The translations under genes were made by a program, and so were the position numbers. A model generated the notes under the pieces. It was given only the letters and a program-made list of their open reading frames with translations, searched no databases and was not told the DNA's origin. Below are positions 10,150 to 20,202 of a stretch of 64,000 bases of DNA, piece after piece. Every line of letters begins with the position of its first letter. Position 1 is the first letter of the stretch. Source of the DNA: Myrica gale (Eukaryota > Streptophyta > Magnoliopsida > Fagales > Myricaceae); NCBI GenBank assembly GCA_963930655.1, contig OZ005611.1, positions 21,501,001 through 21,565,000 of the forward strand. The letters run 5' to 3'.

Positions 10150-11914
10150 TTCCTATCCTTGGTTCTTTTGCTAATTCTAAGAGCCAATGTTGGTGCGGCG
10201 AATGAGATTAAAGCAAAGTTCTTGCAGAAAATTTCAGGGTGGAAGGCGAAGATTCTATCCCAAGCTGGGCGTATTTGTATGATTAAGGCAGTGGCAGGTT
10301 GGATTCCATCCTATTTATTGAGTTTCTATTCTATGCCGCAGACTTGGTGTTGGGATATTGACCGTGAATTAAAGAACTTTTGATGGGGCTTCAAGGCTGG
10401 CAAGTCTAGGAATCTCTCTCTGAAGTCATGGCATTCTATATGTCTACCGAAAAGGGATGGTCTTCTGGGCATCAGAGTAACAAAAGAAGTACATCAAGCC
10501 TTAGTTTATAAACTGGCTTGGAAGGTGATGACAAAGGACGAAAGTTTGTGGGTTTGGGTTCTTAGTGGAAAATATTTGAGGCAGCAGGATTTTTGACAAA
10601 TAAATGCTGCGGGCAAATCTTCATGGATATGGAGGACTATTTTACAAAATCGGGAAGGATTGAAAAATGGTATGTGCTATAAAGTGGGCAATGGGAAAAG
10701 TATCTCAGCTACCCGAGATCCTTGGGTGCCTACTTTGGCTGGATTTCGTCCTCTGTTAAGAGACGGGCTGCTGCTGGAATCCAATTCTCTGAAGGTTATA
10801 GTGAACTGTTACTAGAAGGTGGACGCGATGGGATGCAGTGAAGATACGCAGATTATTTTCTCAAGAGCCTGCTCATGCTATTTTGCAGATCCGATTACCA
10901 GTAACTAGCTCACAAGATAAATTTTTCTGGACCCAAGTCCCAGCTCAACATCCTTGCCTTTAACGAGGGTATTGTTTGTGAATGGATTCAGAAGATTTTG
11001 CATCTGCATCGATTGATTGGTATCTCGTTGGATAATCAACATCACTTTCAACTTTTTGTCGTGAATGCTATTGATATGGTGTGGATAGGCAGAAATCGTA
11101 GAGTCCATGAGGGGAAGAGCTATGGTATGGAGGAGCTTGCACAAAGAGTTCGGCTGCTAAGTCTGGAACAAAGATCAGCGTGGCTTCATAAGGGAAAGGA
11201 TTGCCTCCAAAGGCAATCCCATTCGAAGAGTCAAAGGGACGGTCAGGATTGCCCGACCGTCCCATCCAAGGGTTGAGATTGCGCAACCAATCCTGTCCGG
11301 GTCAGGTGTGGGTCCCGGGCTCTCTTGGTTGGGCAATCTCAACCGTTAGCCCGATCGTCCCTTTGACTCTTCGGATGGGATTGCCTTTGGAGGCAATCCC
11401 TTCTCGGCTTCATAAGTCTGGGTCTTCTCAGCAGGAGGTTTGGCTACCCCCTCCGAAGGATGCTGTTAAAGTAAATGTAGATGTTGCTGTCCGGGCTGAT
11501 TTTGCTGTGATAGATGCGATTATAAGAGACCAATATGGTGAATTATGCGGTTTCAAGGTGAATCATTTAGGTGTTGTTAATCCGTTGCTTAGTGAGGCCG
11601 AGACAGCACATTTGGGAGTAGAAGTGGCATACAAGAAATGTTTTCGTCACGTCATTCTGGAGGGTGATTCTAAGATAGTGATTAAAGCAATTTATCAATT
11701 CCCCCACCAGCTGGATTGGAGTATTCATCATAAAATTTGGGATCTTCATTATGTTCTTCAGCTCTTTTAAAGCCGGAAGGTTAGGCATGTTAGGCGAGGT
11801 GCTAATTTTGTGGTGCACCAGTTAAATCGTTGGGCCGCCTCTAAGATTTCCTCGGGTGACAATCCTTTTGGTTGTGAGCATTTTCCGAATTCTCTATGGT
11901 TGGTGTTTGAATAA
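10150..11914 (+). mobile_element. Degenerate LINE (non-LTR retrotransposon): reverse transcriptase C-terminal part and RNase H
   Basis: Plus-strand reading gives WKAKILSQAGRICMIKAV and WIPSYLLSFYSMP, the conserved post-catalytic region of plant L1-type reverse transcriptases. After a stop it continues with WGFKAGKSRNLSLKSWHSIC and similar plant LINE sequence. From about 11440 a plant-type RNase H domain follows (VKVNVDVAV, LSEAETAHLGVEVAYKK, VILEGDSKIVIKAI), ending at the stop at 11912-11914 and a short A-rich tract. The copy is dead. It has several stops (10381, 10596, 10813, 11768). The YADD-like box is unrecognisable near 10165, and there is an apparent deletion between that box and the WKAK region. 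The copy is 5'-truncated, and a hairpin element is inserted at 11192-11405. Confidence 0.85.
11192..11405. mobile_element. Hairpin MITE, Mutator-like, nested in the LINE, with target-site duplication
   Basis: The two ends are long inverted repeats: GGATTGCCTCCAAAGGCAAT at 11199-11218 and ATTGCCTTTGGAGGCAATCC at 11380-11399. Further inside, CGAAGAGTCAAAGGGACG pairs with CGTCCCTTTGACTCTTCG. The host sequence GGCTTCATAAG occurs on both sides (11182-11192 and 11406-11416), a 10-11 bp duplication. Removing the insert restores a continuous LINE reading frame across the site. The duplication length suggests the Mutator superfamily. The two arms share most of their length, so the element would form a strong stem. 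Confidence 0.85.
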
Positions 11915-12387
11915 GAGAAAGTGTTTTGATTTTAAAAAAATAATACTTAAAATAAATCAAAAAATTAAGTTATAAGAAGTTTAATTACTACAATTATTTT
12001 AAATCATTTCATACAGTTATTTTAATTCCGCTATCTTTTAGGTGAAAGTTAATCCTAGCTATCAACGTATAACACAGATAGTCCTATTAGTTATACTAAA
12101 CCAAATTATCATTTAACAACTTAATCTTTGAATCTTTATTTTTAAGTTTTAACATTCATGTAGACAATATATTAATTGAGAAAAAAAAAGTTCTGCGTGT
12201 GAAACACGTACTCTCTATATTTTTTTAGATCACATGCACGAACTCTCTATTATTATTATTAGTGGACTTCAATGTCAACTTTTGTTTTTCCTACTAACAA
12301 CGTGCCCGCTGCACCTTCAACGAAATATGTACTTTTCAGTGACTATTTCTAAATTATGGAGGCGACCACCATTTGTATCCTCTAAAT
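11915..12387. other. Intergenic, AT-rich, nothing recognised
   Basis: Follows the LINE's A-rich tail. No gene, element end or other structure was seen before the hAT-type MITE at 12388. Confidence 0.4.
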
Positions 12388-12720
12388 TAGGGCTGAAAAA
12401 CTGGAATGCGGTCCGATCTGGTTTCACTAAATGCGGTTCGGTCCGGACCACTTAAGTGGTACGGATCGGTTTTAATTTTTTTTTCAATTTTTTTATTTTT
12501 TTAAAAAATTTTCAAAATTTTTTTAGGTTAATTTCAAAGGATAAGTGTATATAAAAATGTTAAGTTTTAGTTTAAATTAAAATTAAACGTTTTATGTTTA
12601 TAATTTGTATTAAAAATTATAAAAAATATATATTTTTTATTTTTTTAATAAATGCGGTTTCTTAAACGGGACCGCAAATCCGGTCCGGTCCGGTCTGCGG
12701 TCCGGTTGTGTTCACCCCTA
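12388..12720. mobile_element. hAT-type MITE, GCGGTCCGG family, complete, 8-bp target-site duplication
   Basis: Ends are TAGGGCTGAAAA and TTCACCCCTA, which fit the hAT terminal consensus. CTCTAAAT flanks both sides (12380-12387 and 12721-12728), an exact 8-bp target-site duplication typical of hAT. Subterminal blocks are rich in GCGGTCCGG and the middle is AT-rich. No coding capacity. It is the intact relative of the copy at 6813-7190. Confidence 0.85.
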
Positions 12721-14221
12721 CTCTAAATTATCACATGATTTGTAATTTACACTCCAAATTATCTATATATTTACACTTTTTTGAAGATCTCACTTTTCAA
12801 ATGGATAAAAAATAATACATGTGCCACAATCATATCGGTTATATTGTGACATTAGTACAAAGTGCAAACTAATTAGTAGTTTGGTAGTTTAAGATATTAA
12901 ATTTCAAAATAAATGATAATTAAAAGGTGTAAAATGTATTTTACAAAAAAATTTAGTTAGGTTGAATAAGTGATAGAAAAGGGCTTTGAGTGAATATAAG
13001 ATCATGATCTTTTGCAATTTCATGCACAAACTTTTGGAGAAGATAAATATAGTAAGTAGTTTTCATACCATTTAATGTTGTTTATGTAAATTTTCGAATA
13101 GCATGAGCCCTATAATAGATCTACGTGTTATCTATTTCTCTCTAAATTATATATTGACATGTTTGTTTTCCCAAATATTTGGGGTCTCAACAATTCGGGC
13201 AAGTCAAACAAGCTCTAAAATTTTTAAATTTTACACCTACACACTCTACTTTTCACAAATCTCAATAAATCTCGATAAAGTAAAGATTCCCAAAAATTTC
13301 GGCATACAGACAACCCAAAATGTAATTCTGAGTATAAAATTAGAGATTATCTTCATTCGAAAATAAGTGAGATCTTCTCTATTATCTATCTATGAATTCA
13401 TGCAGCTTTAAAGGTCTCATTTGTGACCCATACATAATGATTCGTGGCTAGGCTTTTTCTATTAATCTTGATTGACCCGTCAAAAAGGTTGGTCTTCACA
13501 CATGTTTTTCCAAGTTTGACTGTTCTGATCCTTTTCATGTCTGATGCTTTATATAGAAATACGCTTATGGGATTGGAGATTGGGGACAGAAGAAATGGGG
13601 CACGTTAGAGTGGTTGTGACAACTAAGCTAATACAAACAACAAAACAATTTATTAAATTGACCCGACGAATCTTTGCATTAGCAAAGCTAAAAAAGGTTT
13701 AAGAGGACCCCCTAAATCAATGATCTCAAATCCCCAATCCTTTGAAGCAACTGTTTTGTTCTAATGTCACACTATACAACAAAAAGACCAAAATTAAAGG
13801 ATTCCCAATCAATGTATTATATTGACATTCATACCAAAAGAAAACATCAAAAGAAGGCCTTAATCAGACTCCCAAAAGAACAAAAAAAAACAGTCACATT
13901 GAATATTAACAAAGAATTCAAAAGATAAAAAAGAGAGAGAAAGCATGGGATTGGAGAGCCACAAAAGAAGGAAACTTGTTTCTCTGTCTCCCGATCCCAT
14001 AACATGTTGATGTGCATGAAGAGTTACTGTCCATTCAGCCCCCCAATTCTTCCCAAAAACAAGAGAGAGAGAGAAAACTGGTTTTTTTTTTCGATTTTTT
14101 TTCTGCAGTAAAGTTTCTTTGAATTTACAGATCCTGATCACATGCTGGTTCATGAAACAAAATGATTGACAGCTAAATGCATCAGAACTTGAACATGAGC
14201 CACGAGAGAGCTGGAAGCATA
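12721..14221. other. Intergenic; right part probably DUF1645 3' UTR
   Basis: AT-rich DNA without recognised genes. From about 13860 to 14221, just past the minus-strand stop codon of the DUF1645 gene, the sequence is likely transcribed as its 3' UTR. Frames there have no domain. Confidence 0.4.
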
Positions 14222-15013
14222 TCATTTCTTCTTCTTTTTAACCTTACCGTTACAGAAAAGAGAACCAAACCCGAAGAGACTTACAGTTACTTTAGAAATG
14301 TACGGTGGTGGCAGGTTCAAAACAGGACTAATACGAACCCCATTGGCATAGGATCCACAGCTCTTCTTGGAGGAAGATCTTTGTGTGGAACTGTAGGGAT
14401 AATATGTAGTCGAATATGATGCTGATGGCTTTCTACTTGAAAGGGAGGGTTGTTTCTGCAATTGCGGCTTCTGGGTTTCCTTTGAAACGGACGTCGCTTG
14501 TTTGGCATTCGGAGCAGAACCGGCTGAATTGCTTCTTGATAAGAACTGTAGTGATCGCATTAGGCTTCTGCTTCTGGTACTGTCACAATTGAGGCTGCTA
14601 CTTCGTCTGAACTGCCAGAAAGATTTTGATGGTGGCTTCTCTTCCACGTCACAACTGGAGGACAAGAACTCTTTGAGCTGCTTCTTTTCTGTGCTCCCAG
14701 TACATGAAGGCTGAGGACAAGAAGAAACAAGCTCCGATGGGCGTATTTCATCTGGGAAAGTGACAACATTTTGCTTAATTTCTTTGGGACGGATCTTGCC
14801 GTTGGAGAAAAGCTCATCAGCCGGACAAAGTTCTTGCGCAAAGCTGTTGCCAATGCAGAAGACGAAGTCAGAGCTGGAGTCCAAGAGAGTCAAGTCCGAG
14901 CGCCGGTGATGATCTTCTTTTGAGAAAACATTTGATTGGTTCAGATCATAGGAAAAGGAGATTCTTGGGCTGATCCCTGCGCTTGAAATCTCCGAGCAGA
15001 CATCGATGGCCAT
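14222..15013 (-). CDS. DUF1645 family protein (263 aa, single exon)
   Basis: A plant-specific, Ser-rich protein of unknown biochemistry; family members include rice and Arabidopsis proteins linked to stress response or grain traits. Motifs in order: ISPRISFSYDL at residues 14-24, SDFVFCIGNSF at about 48-58, FWQFRRSSSLNC at 132-143, SLQFLSRSNSAGS at about 155-167, and a Lys-rich C terminus. I chose the ATG at 15013 (MAIDVCSEIS), which fits the usual family start. The frame stays open upstream to an ATG at 15124, but that extension (37 residues, hydrophobic, no conservation known to me) is more likely 5' UTR. No intron is needed. No neighbour is close enough to suggest shared regulation. Confidence 0.85.
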   Translation of the reverse strand: MAIDVCSEISSAGISPRISFSYDLNQSNVFSKEDHHRRSDLTLLDSSSDFVFCIGNSFAQELCPADELFSNGKIRPKEIKQNVVTFPDEIRPSELVSSCPQPSCTGSTEKKQLKEFLSSSCDVEEKPPSKSFWQFRRSSSLNCDSTRSRSLMRSLQFLSRSNSAGSAPNAKQATSVSKETQKPQLQKQPSLSSRKPSASYSTTYYPYSSTQRSSSKKSCGSYANGVRISPVLNLPPPYISKVTVSLFGFGSLFCNGKVKKKKK

Positions 15014-17825
15014 GGCAACGAGTGCCCCAAACACAGCAACCAACAAATCTGTTCTCAGGAAGTGAAGGGGGTGGGATATTATTGGGTTTCGTTTCGGAAC
15101 GGCGGCTAGAAGTTTCAAAAACAAGCTGCAAAGGATGTCATCGATTTGGAGTCAAGAGGAAGGAAAATAAGAACCGAAAGTCAGAAATTGCAGGCTTTAG
15201 CTTTTCTTTCTGTCTAAGCTGAGCTATGAGCATCTTTTCAACACTGGGAAATCAGGGGTGTGATGTATTATGGGTACACAGAAGCAGAGTGAAAAATTGA
15301 CTATGATTCCTTTGTTCGAAGTTGTCATCAGAAAAAGAAGAGTAAAGACTAAAAGAGAATGAAAGCAGACGAAATGAAGCACCGAAAGGCTACAACCTAT
15401 CTCACTGGTTTCCAAAGACACTTTTAACTTCACTACTGGGAACCCGAAGGCCCATATAATGAAAGGGAGAGATATATAAAGAGCCTTCGCCCTGCTCACT
15501 CTCGTTCTATGTGATTCTACAGTCCAAATGCACCTTAAATTAGAGTTGCCTTAAGACTTTTTCTTAGAAAAAATAAAAGTAAAGCATTTAATGGCAGGTG
15601 CAAATTCATATGTTTCCCATGGAAGGCTTAATAAATATACAACTTTTGTGATACAACTTTTAAGAATGGGCTCAATAAATACACTTTTTATTCATCAGTG
15701 ATTTTGACACGCTATACCTTTCAACTAATTTGTCAAAAATTGAGTTTTTTTAAAACGTTGGAAATGACAATAATAGCTTAGATAATAATGAATTGACAAC
15801 AATAAGCTCACGTATGTGAGGGGCATTATGTTATTTTATTTCAATTTAATTTGACAGAAAATTTTGGCCAAAGATACAAATTATATAAGATTGGTTGTTA
15901 AAGGATGCAATATACTAAAGATGATAGTTTAGGATTAAACATATAAACTTCTAGGTAGTTAATGGATAGAAAATGTATTTATCTTTTATTTATTATCTTT
16001 TAAAATTCAAAAATAATAAAAAATTCTCCCCTGAATCAACTCCTTCGCGGGATATTTCTCCAAATTTGACTATGGGATCCTTTTCAACATCTAAGGCCAT
16101 GCACGGAGGCACTTGACTCCAATCAAATTTGACGTGCATCACAACCAAACTGATTGAAACTATTAATATTTCTTTAACACACATGATAGGAAGCACCATT
16201 ATTTCAGCATAAATTTTAGCTAATCTTGCATCTGCTGTGTATTGCATCCCAGATTTTTCGTCTATGTTTGGTTCATGGTTTTGAAATTTTTTAATTTTTC
16301 AATCCAAACATGATTTTTTTCATACAAAAAAACATTTCAATCTTCAATAAAATATATCTAAAAAATTCATAAAAAACTCCTCTAGCAAAAATCTCTTCTT
16401 TCTAAAGATATGTTTTTAGTCTCACAGTTTTCAAGAGAATAACTTTCTCACCATTTTCACAAGCACCTAAAAAATAAATCTCAACAAATTTTCTTAATCA
16501 TTACCAAAAACCTTTTCAAAACCAATCCAAACATAGCCTTTATTTTTTTCTGAAAAAAAACTATAGAACTAATAAGTTAAAAGCATAAACCATTCAAATT
16601 GACCCTGCAAAGTTCCATCTGAAATGTTATCAAACTGAATATGGTACGTTTTTTAATTTATTTTTCTTACTTTGGACTGCCCCAATACAAGACAGAAAGA
16701 AGAAGGTGAAAAGTACCCCTCAACCACGAGGCGGGGCGGGTTATCAGCTCCAAAGGATCTAACAGTAACAGGTGAGTTATGCGTACGTACTTTTAACCCA
16801 ACCCCTCCTCCGTAGTCAACTGCTCGTGCTTTCTTTGCCTTGTCTGCCGAAGACGGTAGCTCTCAGTGGGGTCCAAATTGGATGGCCGAGGAATAGCACC
16901 AAGAGCCCACCTGCGTATTAAAGTTTTTAAAATTAAGTCTCTGTCCGTGCGAACACATATGGTGCCAAACACCGTCATCAATTATTTGAAACGTCGACAC
17001 AACTTCCACTCAAAGTCAAAATTTTAATTTCTTCAATCGATCTAATTATTTTAAAATTTTTACTAATATTGTCGGGAGAAAGGACAAGAGCAGGTTTCCC
17101 ACCATGCGAGGATTTTCAACCAAGAGGAAAAGTTCGATTTGGTCAAATAAAATGGCCAATCTAGAATGGGGGTAAAAAAATATGTAGATCTCGGTGGTCC
17201 TACTACATTCATCGATATTAACTTTTCAAAACCAATCCAAACATAGCCTTTATTTTTTTTCTGAAGAAAAAACTATAGAACTAATAATAACCACTAATCA
17301 AAGCATTCCTTGTTGGACATTGGTGATTAAAAATTTTAATAGAGATCTCACATCAGATGTGCATTAGGATAAAGCACTTTCAAGTTTTTATATACTCGGA
17401 CAAATCCAACCCCCTTTTAATGTTGAATTTAAAATGGGGATGTGAAGTTGTCCTTTGCCTGGAGGAAGCACAAGGCTTTGATAATTGAGGGGGCTAACCA
17501 ACTACATATGCCACGAGATGTAGGGTCCATTAATTGATTTATTTGGTGGGGTATTTGGGGGGTCATTATTTATGTGTGACTAGGCCCTCTATGGAACCTA
17601 TTGCCTCGTCCTGATGTAACTCTGGAAGTATCAATGCTGTTACTCTACGACAAACAATGGCATATGACTGCCTAATTTAGAGCAACAGACAAGTAGGATC
17701 TCCTGTTCTAAACAGCTAGTGCTGAAAATACGAGAGAAAAAACACATCTACCAAAGATCCTCCTCAAAATACTTTTCTATCTTGTGGTTCCTTCTCAAAA
17801 CTTTCTTCCGAACGCTCCCAAATAG
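15014..17825. other. Intergenic, promoter side of DUF1645 gene, repeats
   Basis: About 15014-15500 is the presumed 5' UTR and promoter of the DUF1645 gene. A TATA-like run (TTTATATATC on the minus strand, near 15472-15481) could be its TATA box, which would imply a 5' UTR of over 400 bases. A minus-strand frame at 15993-16247 has protein-like composition but no domain I know. A TIR element lies at 16262-16536, and its right end plus flank is repeated at about 17221-17284. Confidence 0.35.
16262..16536. repeat. Small TIR element, ends CTATGTTTGG / CCAAACATAG
   Basis: The termini are inverted: CTATGTTTGGTTCATGGTTT at 16262-16281 and TTTTCAAAACCAATCC then AAACATAG ending at 16536. The interior is AT-rich and non-coding. 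About 60 bp including the right end and its outer flank (to ACTATAGAACTAATAA) recur at 17221-17284, so either the element is longer than called or a local duplication happened. Confidence 0.6.
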
Positions 17826-18156
17826 TAGGGTTGTCCATGTCTGGTTTCGGTCCGGTCCGGCCGGCCAAACCGGTCATTTTGTAGAGTATATAGACCGGAT
17901 CGGTCTGGGCCGGTTTGGGTCGGTTTGGGCCATGCCATTTTGGGCGGTTTTGGGTTGGGCTATGCCATTTTGGGCTAATTTCCGGTTTGAACCGGTTTGG
18001 AGAGGTATACTCTAGTCCCGGGTTTTCATGAGGGTAACTCGGAACCAGACCGGAATACACCGGTTTACCGGTCCGGTCAACCCGGTTTCAAAACAAGTCC
18101 ACCGATTTGGCCAAAACCAGTCCGGTCCGGTTTGGCCGGTATTTTGGACAGCCCTA
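17826..18156. mobile_element. hAT-type MITE, CCGGTTT family, 8-bp target-site duplication
   Basis: Ends are TAGGGTTGTCCATGTC and TTTTGGACAGCCCTA. CCAAATAG is found exactly on both flanks (17818-17825 and 18157-18164). The inside consists largely of CCGGTTT/CCGGTCC words and a repeated ATGCCATTTTGGGC unit, which creates spurious open frames. It is the same family as 22701-23106 but in the opposite orientation. Confidence 0.9.
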
Positions 18157-20202
18157 CCAAATAGGATAGCTTAATGATTGGAATGACGAACTTCCACTCT
18201 CGAACAAACCGTATTCAATAACTGACATGAGAGTTCAAATCTTACAACTATGGATCGAGCTTGACTTAATTGACACTCGAGTTATAGTGTTAATTAGATC
18301 AAGGTCCCGGAGTTTGCCAATCAAACTAAATAATCATCATCTTTAAAAAGTATTTATTAACCTACAAAATCTCCAAATTCACCTATCCAATAATTTGAAG
18401 AGGATTTATGTGTCCTATGGTGGGCTATATAACTTGGAAGTTGGGAAATAGTGGCAGAGATATTATTCTACTTCTGTTATAAGATAGTGAGATAAATTAT
18501 TATTTTTAAAAAAGTTTTGTGAAACTATGTAATTATGGTGAATAAGAGAAAGAGAAAATAAAAAGAAAAGACTGCACACACCTTTAATTTGACATCTTTC
18601 TGGGTCCACAAGAAGAGATGTTTGTTAATTCCCACTATGTTCCGACAGGTCGATAGGATCTACACGAAGAATGTAGTATATACGTACGGAAGTCCCCCCA
18701 TATACTATTACCACGTCTTTTGTTTTATAATTTGAAACCAATATATAATGCTCTTATCACTTACCCCCGACATATTACATATATATTTTCTCCTTAGTTT
18801 GATCTGAATATCAATCACATGATTCTGTCCTCGTTTTGATTACATTCAAGGTTTACTTGCTCAATTTTTATTAAGGGTTTACTCCAATGTGAGCTATTTA
18901 TCAGAACATATTAAATTTTTACTATTAAGATTGAATGGAAACTCCCAAAACATTTGGGCAATGTTGGGTTTCATAAAAAAAAGAGGATTTGAATCCTCAT
19001 TTACTATGTTCGGCTAAAAAACAAACGAAAAGGAGAATTCTCCTCCCCCTCCCCTGCAGTCCCCTGTCCCATGTCCCCCGCTTGTCTCCGGCGGCATTCA
19101 TTGTTTTTTTTGTCTTTTACTGATTATTTTATTTTATTTTTTAAAATATCTTTTAAAAATTCTATTTTTAATAAAACATAAATAAATTTAAAATATAAAA
19201 CAAACAACTTTAAACATCATCATTACTTTTTTACACCTCAACAACTTTTACACAAACACCAATACAACTTTATCACTATCTAAAAATTCACAAAATTCTC
19301 CAAATCTTACAAAAACCTTCAAAAGAACATCACCCTGGATCCAAAACTTGGAAAGAGGGCACGTGGAAATTTCGGAACCTCGAATTATAAGCCGTCTTTA
19401 TTGCTTTATTGTATCACTTTTGCTTGGCACCTCCGCATGTGACTCGAGAACAATGCTGATGGACAAGAACACGTGAAAGGGGGTACTCACTCACAAAATG
19501 CTGTTTCCCCCGAATTTCGTTCCTTTTTTTTTGGTGTCTGTTTATTATCCTTGTATACTAGGTAGACAGGTGGACAACGTCGACAAATATTACTATATTT
19601 AAAATGATTTATCAATTTTAAAAAACTATATAATTTTTTAAACATCTCATAGCAACTTGGTCCATTTGATTGTGGCATCACGTTAGATCAGTTGTGGCAA
19701 AACTAATGAGGTTGTTCTTATTATTGTTATTATTATTAATTTTGTTTCTAAACTAATGAGGTCCTTATTAGTTGCAGAGATGATAAGTAATTGTTCTTCT
19801 CTTATAAAGAACCTCCGAGTCACGTTACACGTAAAACCTTAAAAATAAAGATTATTACATAGCTATATGGTAGCAATTAGATTTATAAATTTACAAAAAT
19901 GCAAACAAATGTCAACGGTTGTCTCCCTTGAGCCTTGACTCAGTAAGCCTTTGCGCTCGAAAGAGCCGCCTTAACGGAAGTCCTCAGTTGAGCTTATTGT
20001 TCCCAAACGTTGTTGTTGAGGCGACATTCGTTAGCGCGTCTGTCATTTTCTTTTGTCGGCAGGAGAAGAAAAAAAGGGGAAAAGAGAAAGTGTTGGGTGG
20101 TCACAATAACCCGACCCGTTCGCAAGGCTGCGTCGCCAACTGATAACGAACTGATCTGCGTAAAGACCGCGCTCTTTCCCAGCGTAGTCGAGAGATGAAC
20201 AT
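18157..20202. other. Intergenic; MITE and upstream region of phosphomannose isomerase
   Basis: Mostly AT-rich DNA. One MITE lies at 18956-19335. TATAAAG at about 19803 and TATAAAT at about 19884 are possible TATA boxes for the gene starting at 20203, but both are 300-400 bases from the ATG. A short direct repeat (AAACTAATGAGG) occurs near 19700 and 19750. Confidence 0.35.
18956..19335. repeat. MITE of the ATGTTCG-end family
   Basis: Begins GGGCAATGTTGGG and ends GAACATCACCC, like each arm at 31715-32939. It shares the segments ACACAAACACCAATACAACTT and AAAAATTCACAAAATTC with them. It has a small C-rich core (about 19040-19095). No coding capacity. Confidence 0.7.

Noticed and set aside
15014..15124. 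In-frame upstream extension of the DUF1645 protein (ATG at 15124)
   Set aside because: The added 37 residues are hydrophobic and do not fit the family, whose usual N terminus (MAIDVCSEIS) starts at 15013.
15993..16247. 84-codon minus-strand frame (contains VHVKFDWSQVPPCMALD-like wording)
   Set aside because: Composition is protein-like, but I could not link it to any family, flanking exon or promoter; left as unassigned.
17719..18060. Open frames on both strands with repeated MPFWA or KWHDP units
   Set aside because: They arise from tandem words within the CCGG-rich hAT-type MITE; the same happens at 22668-23114.
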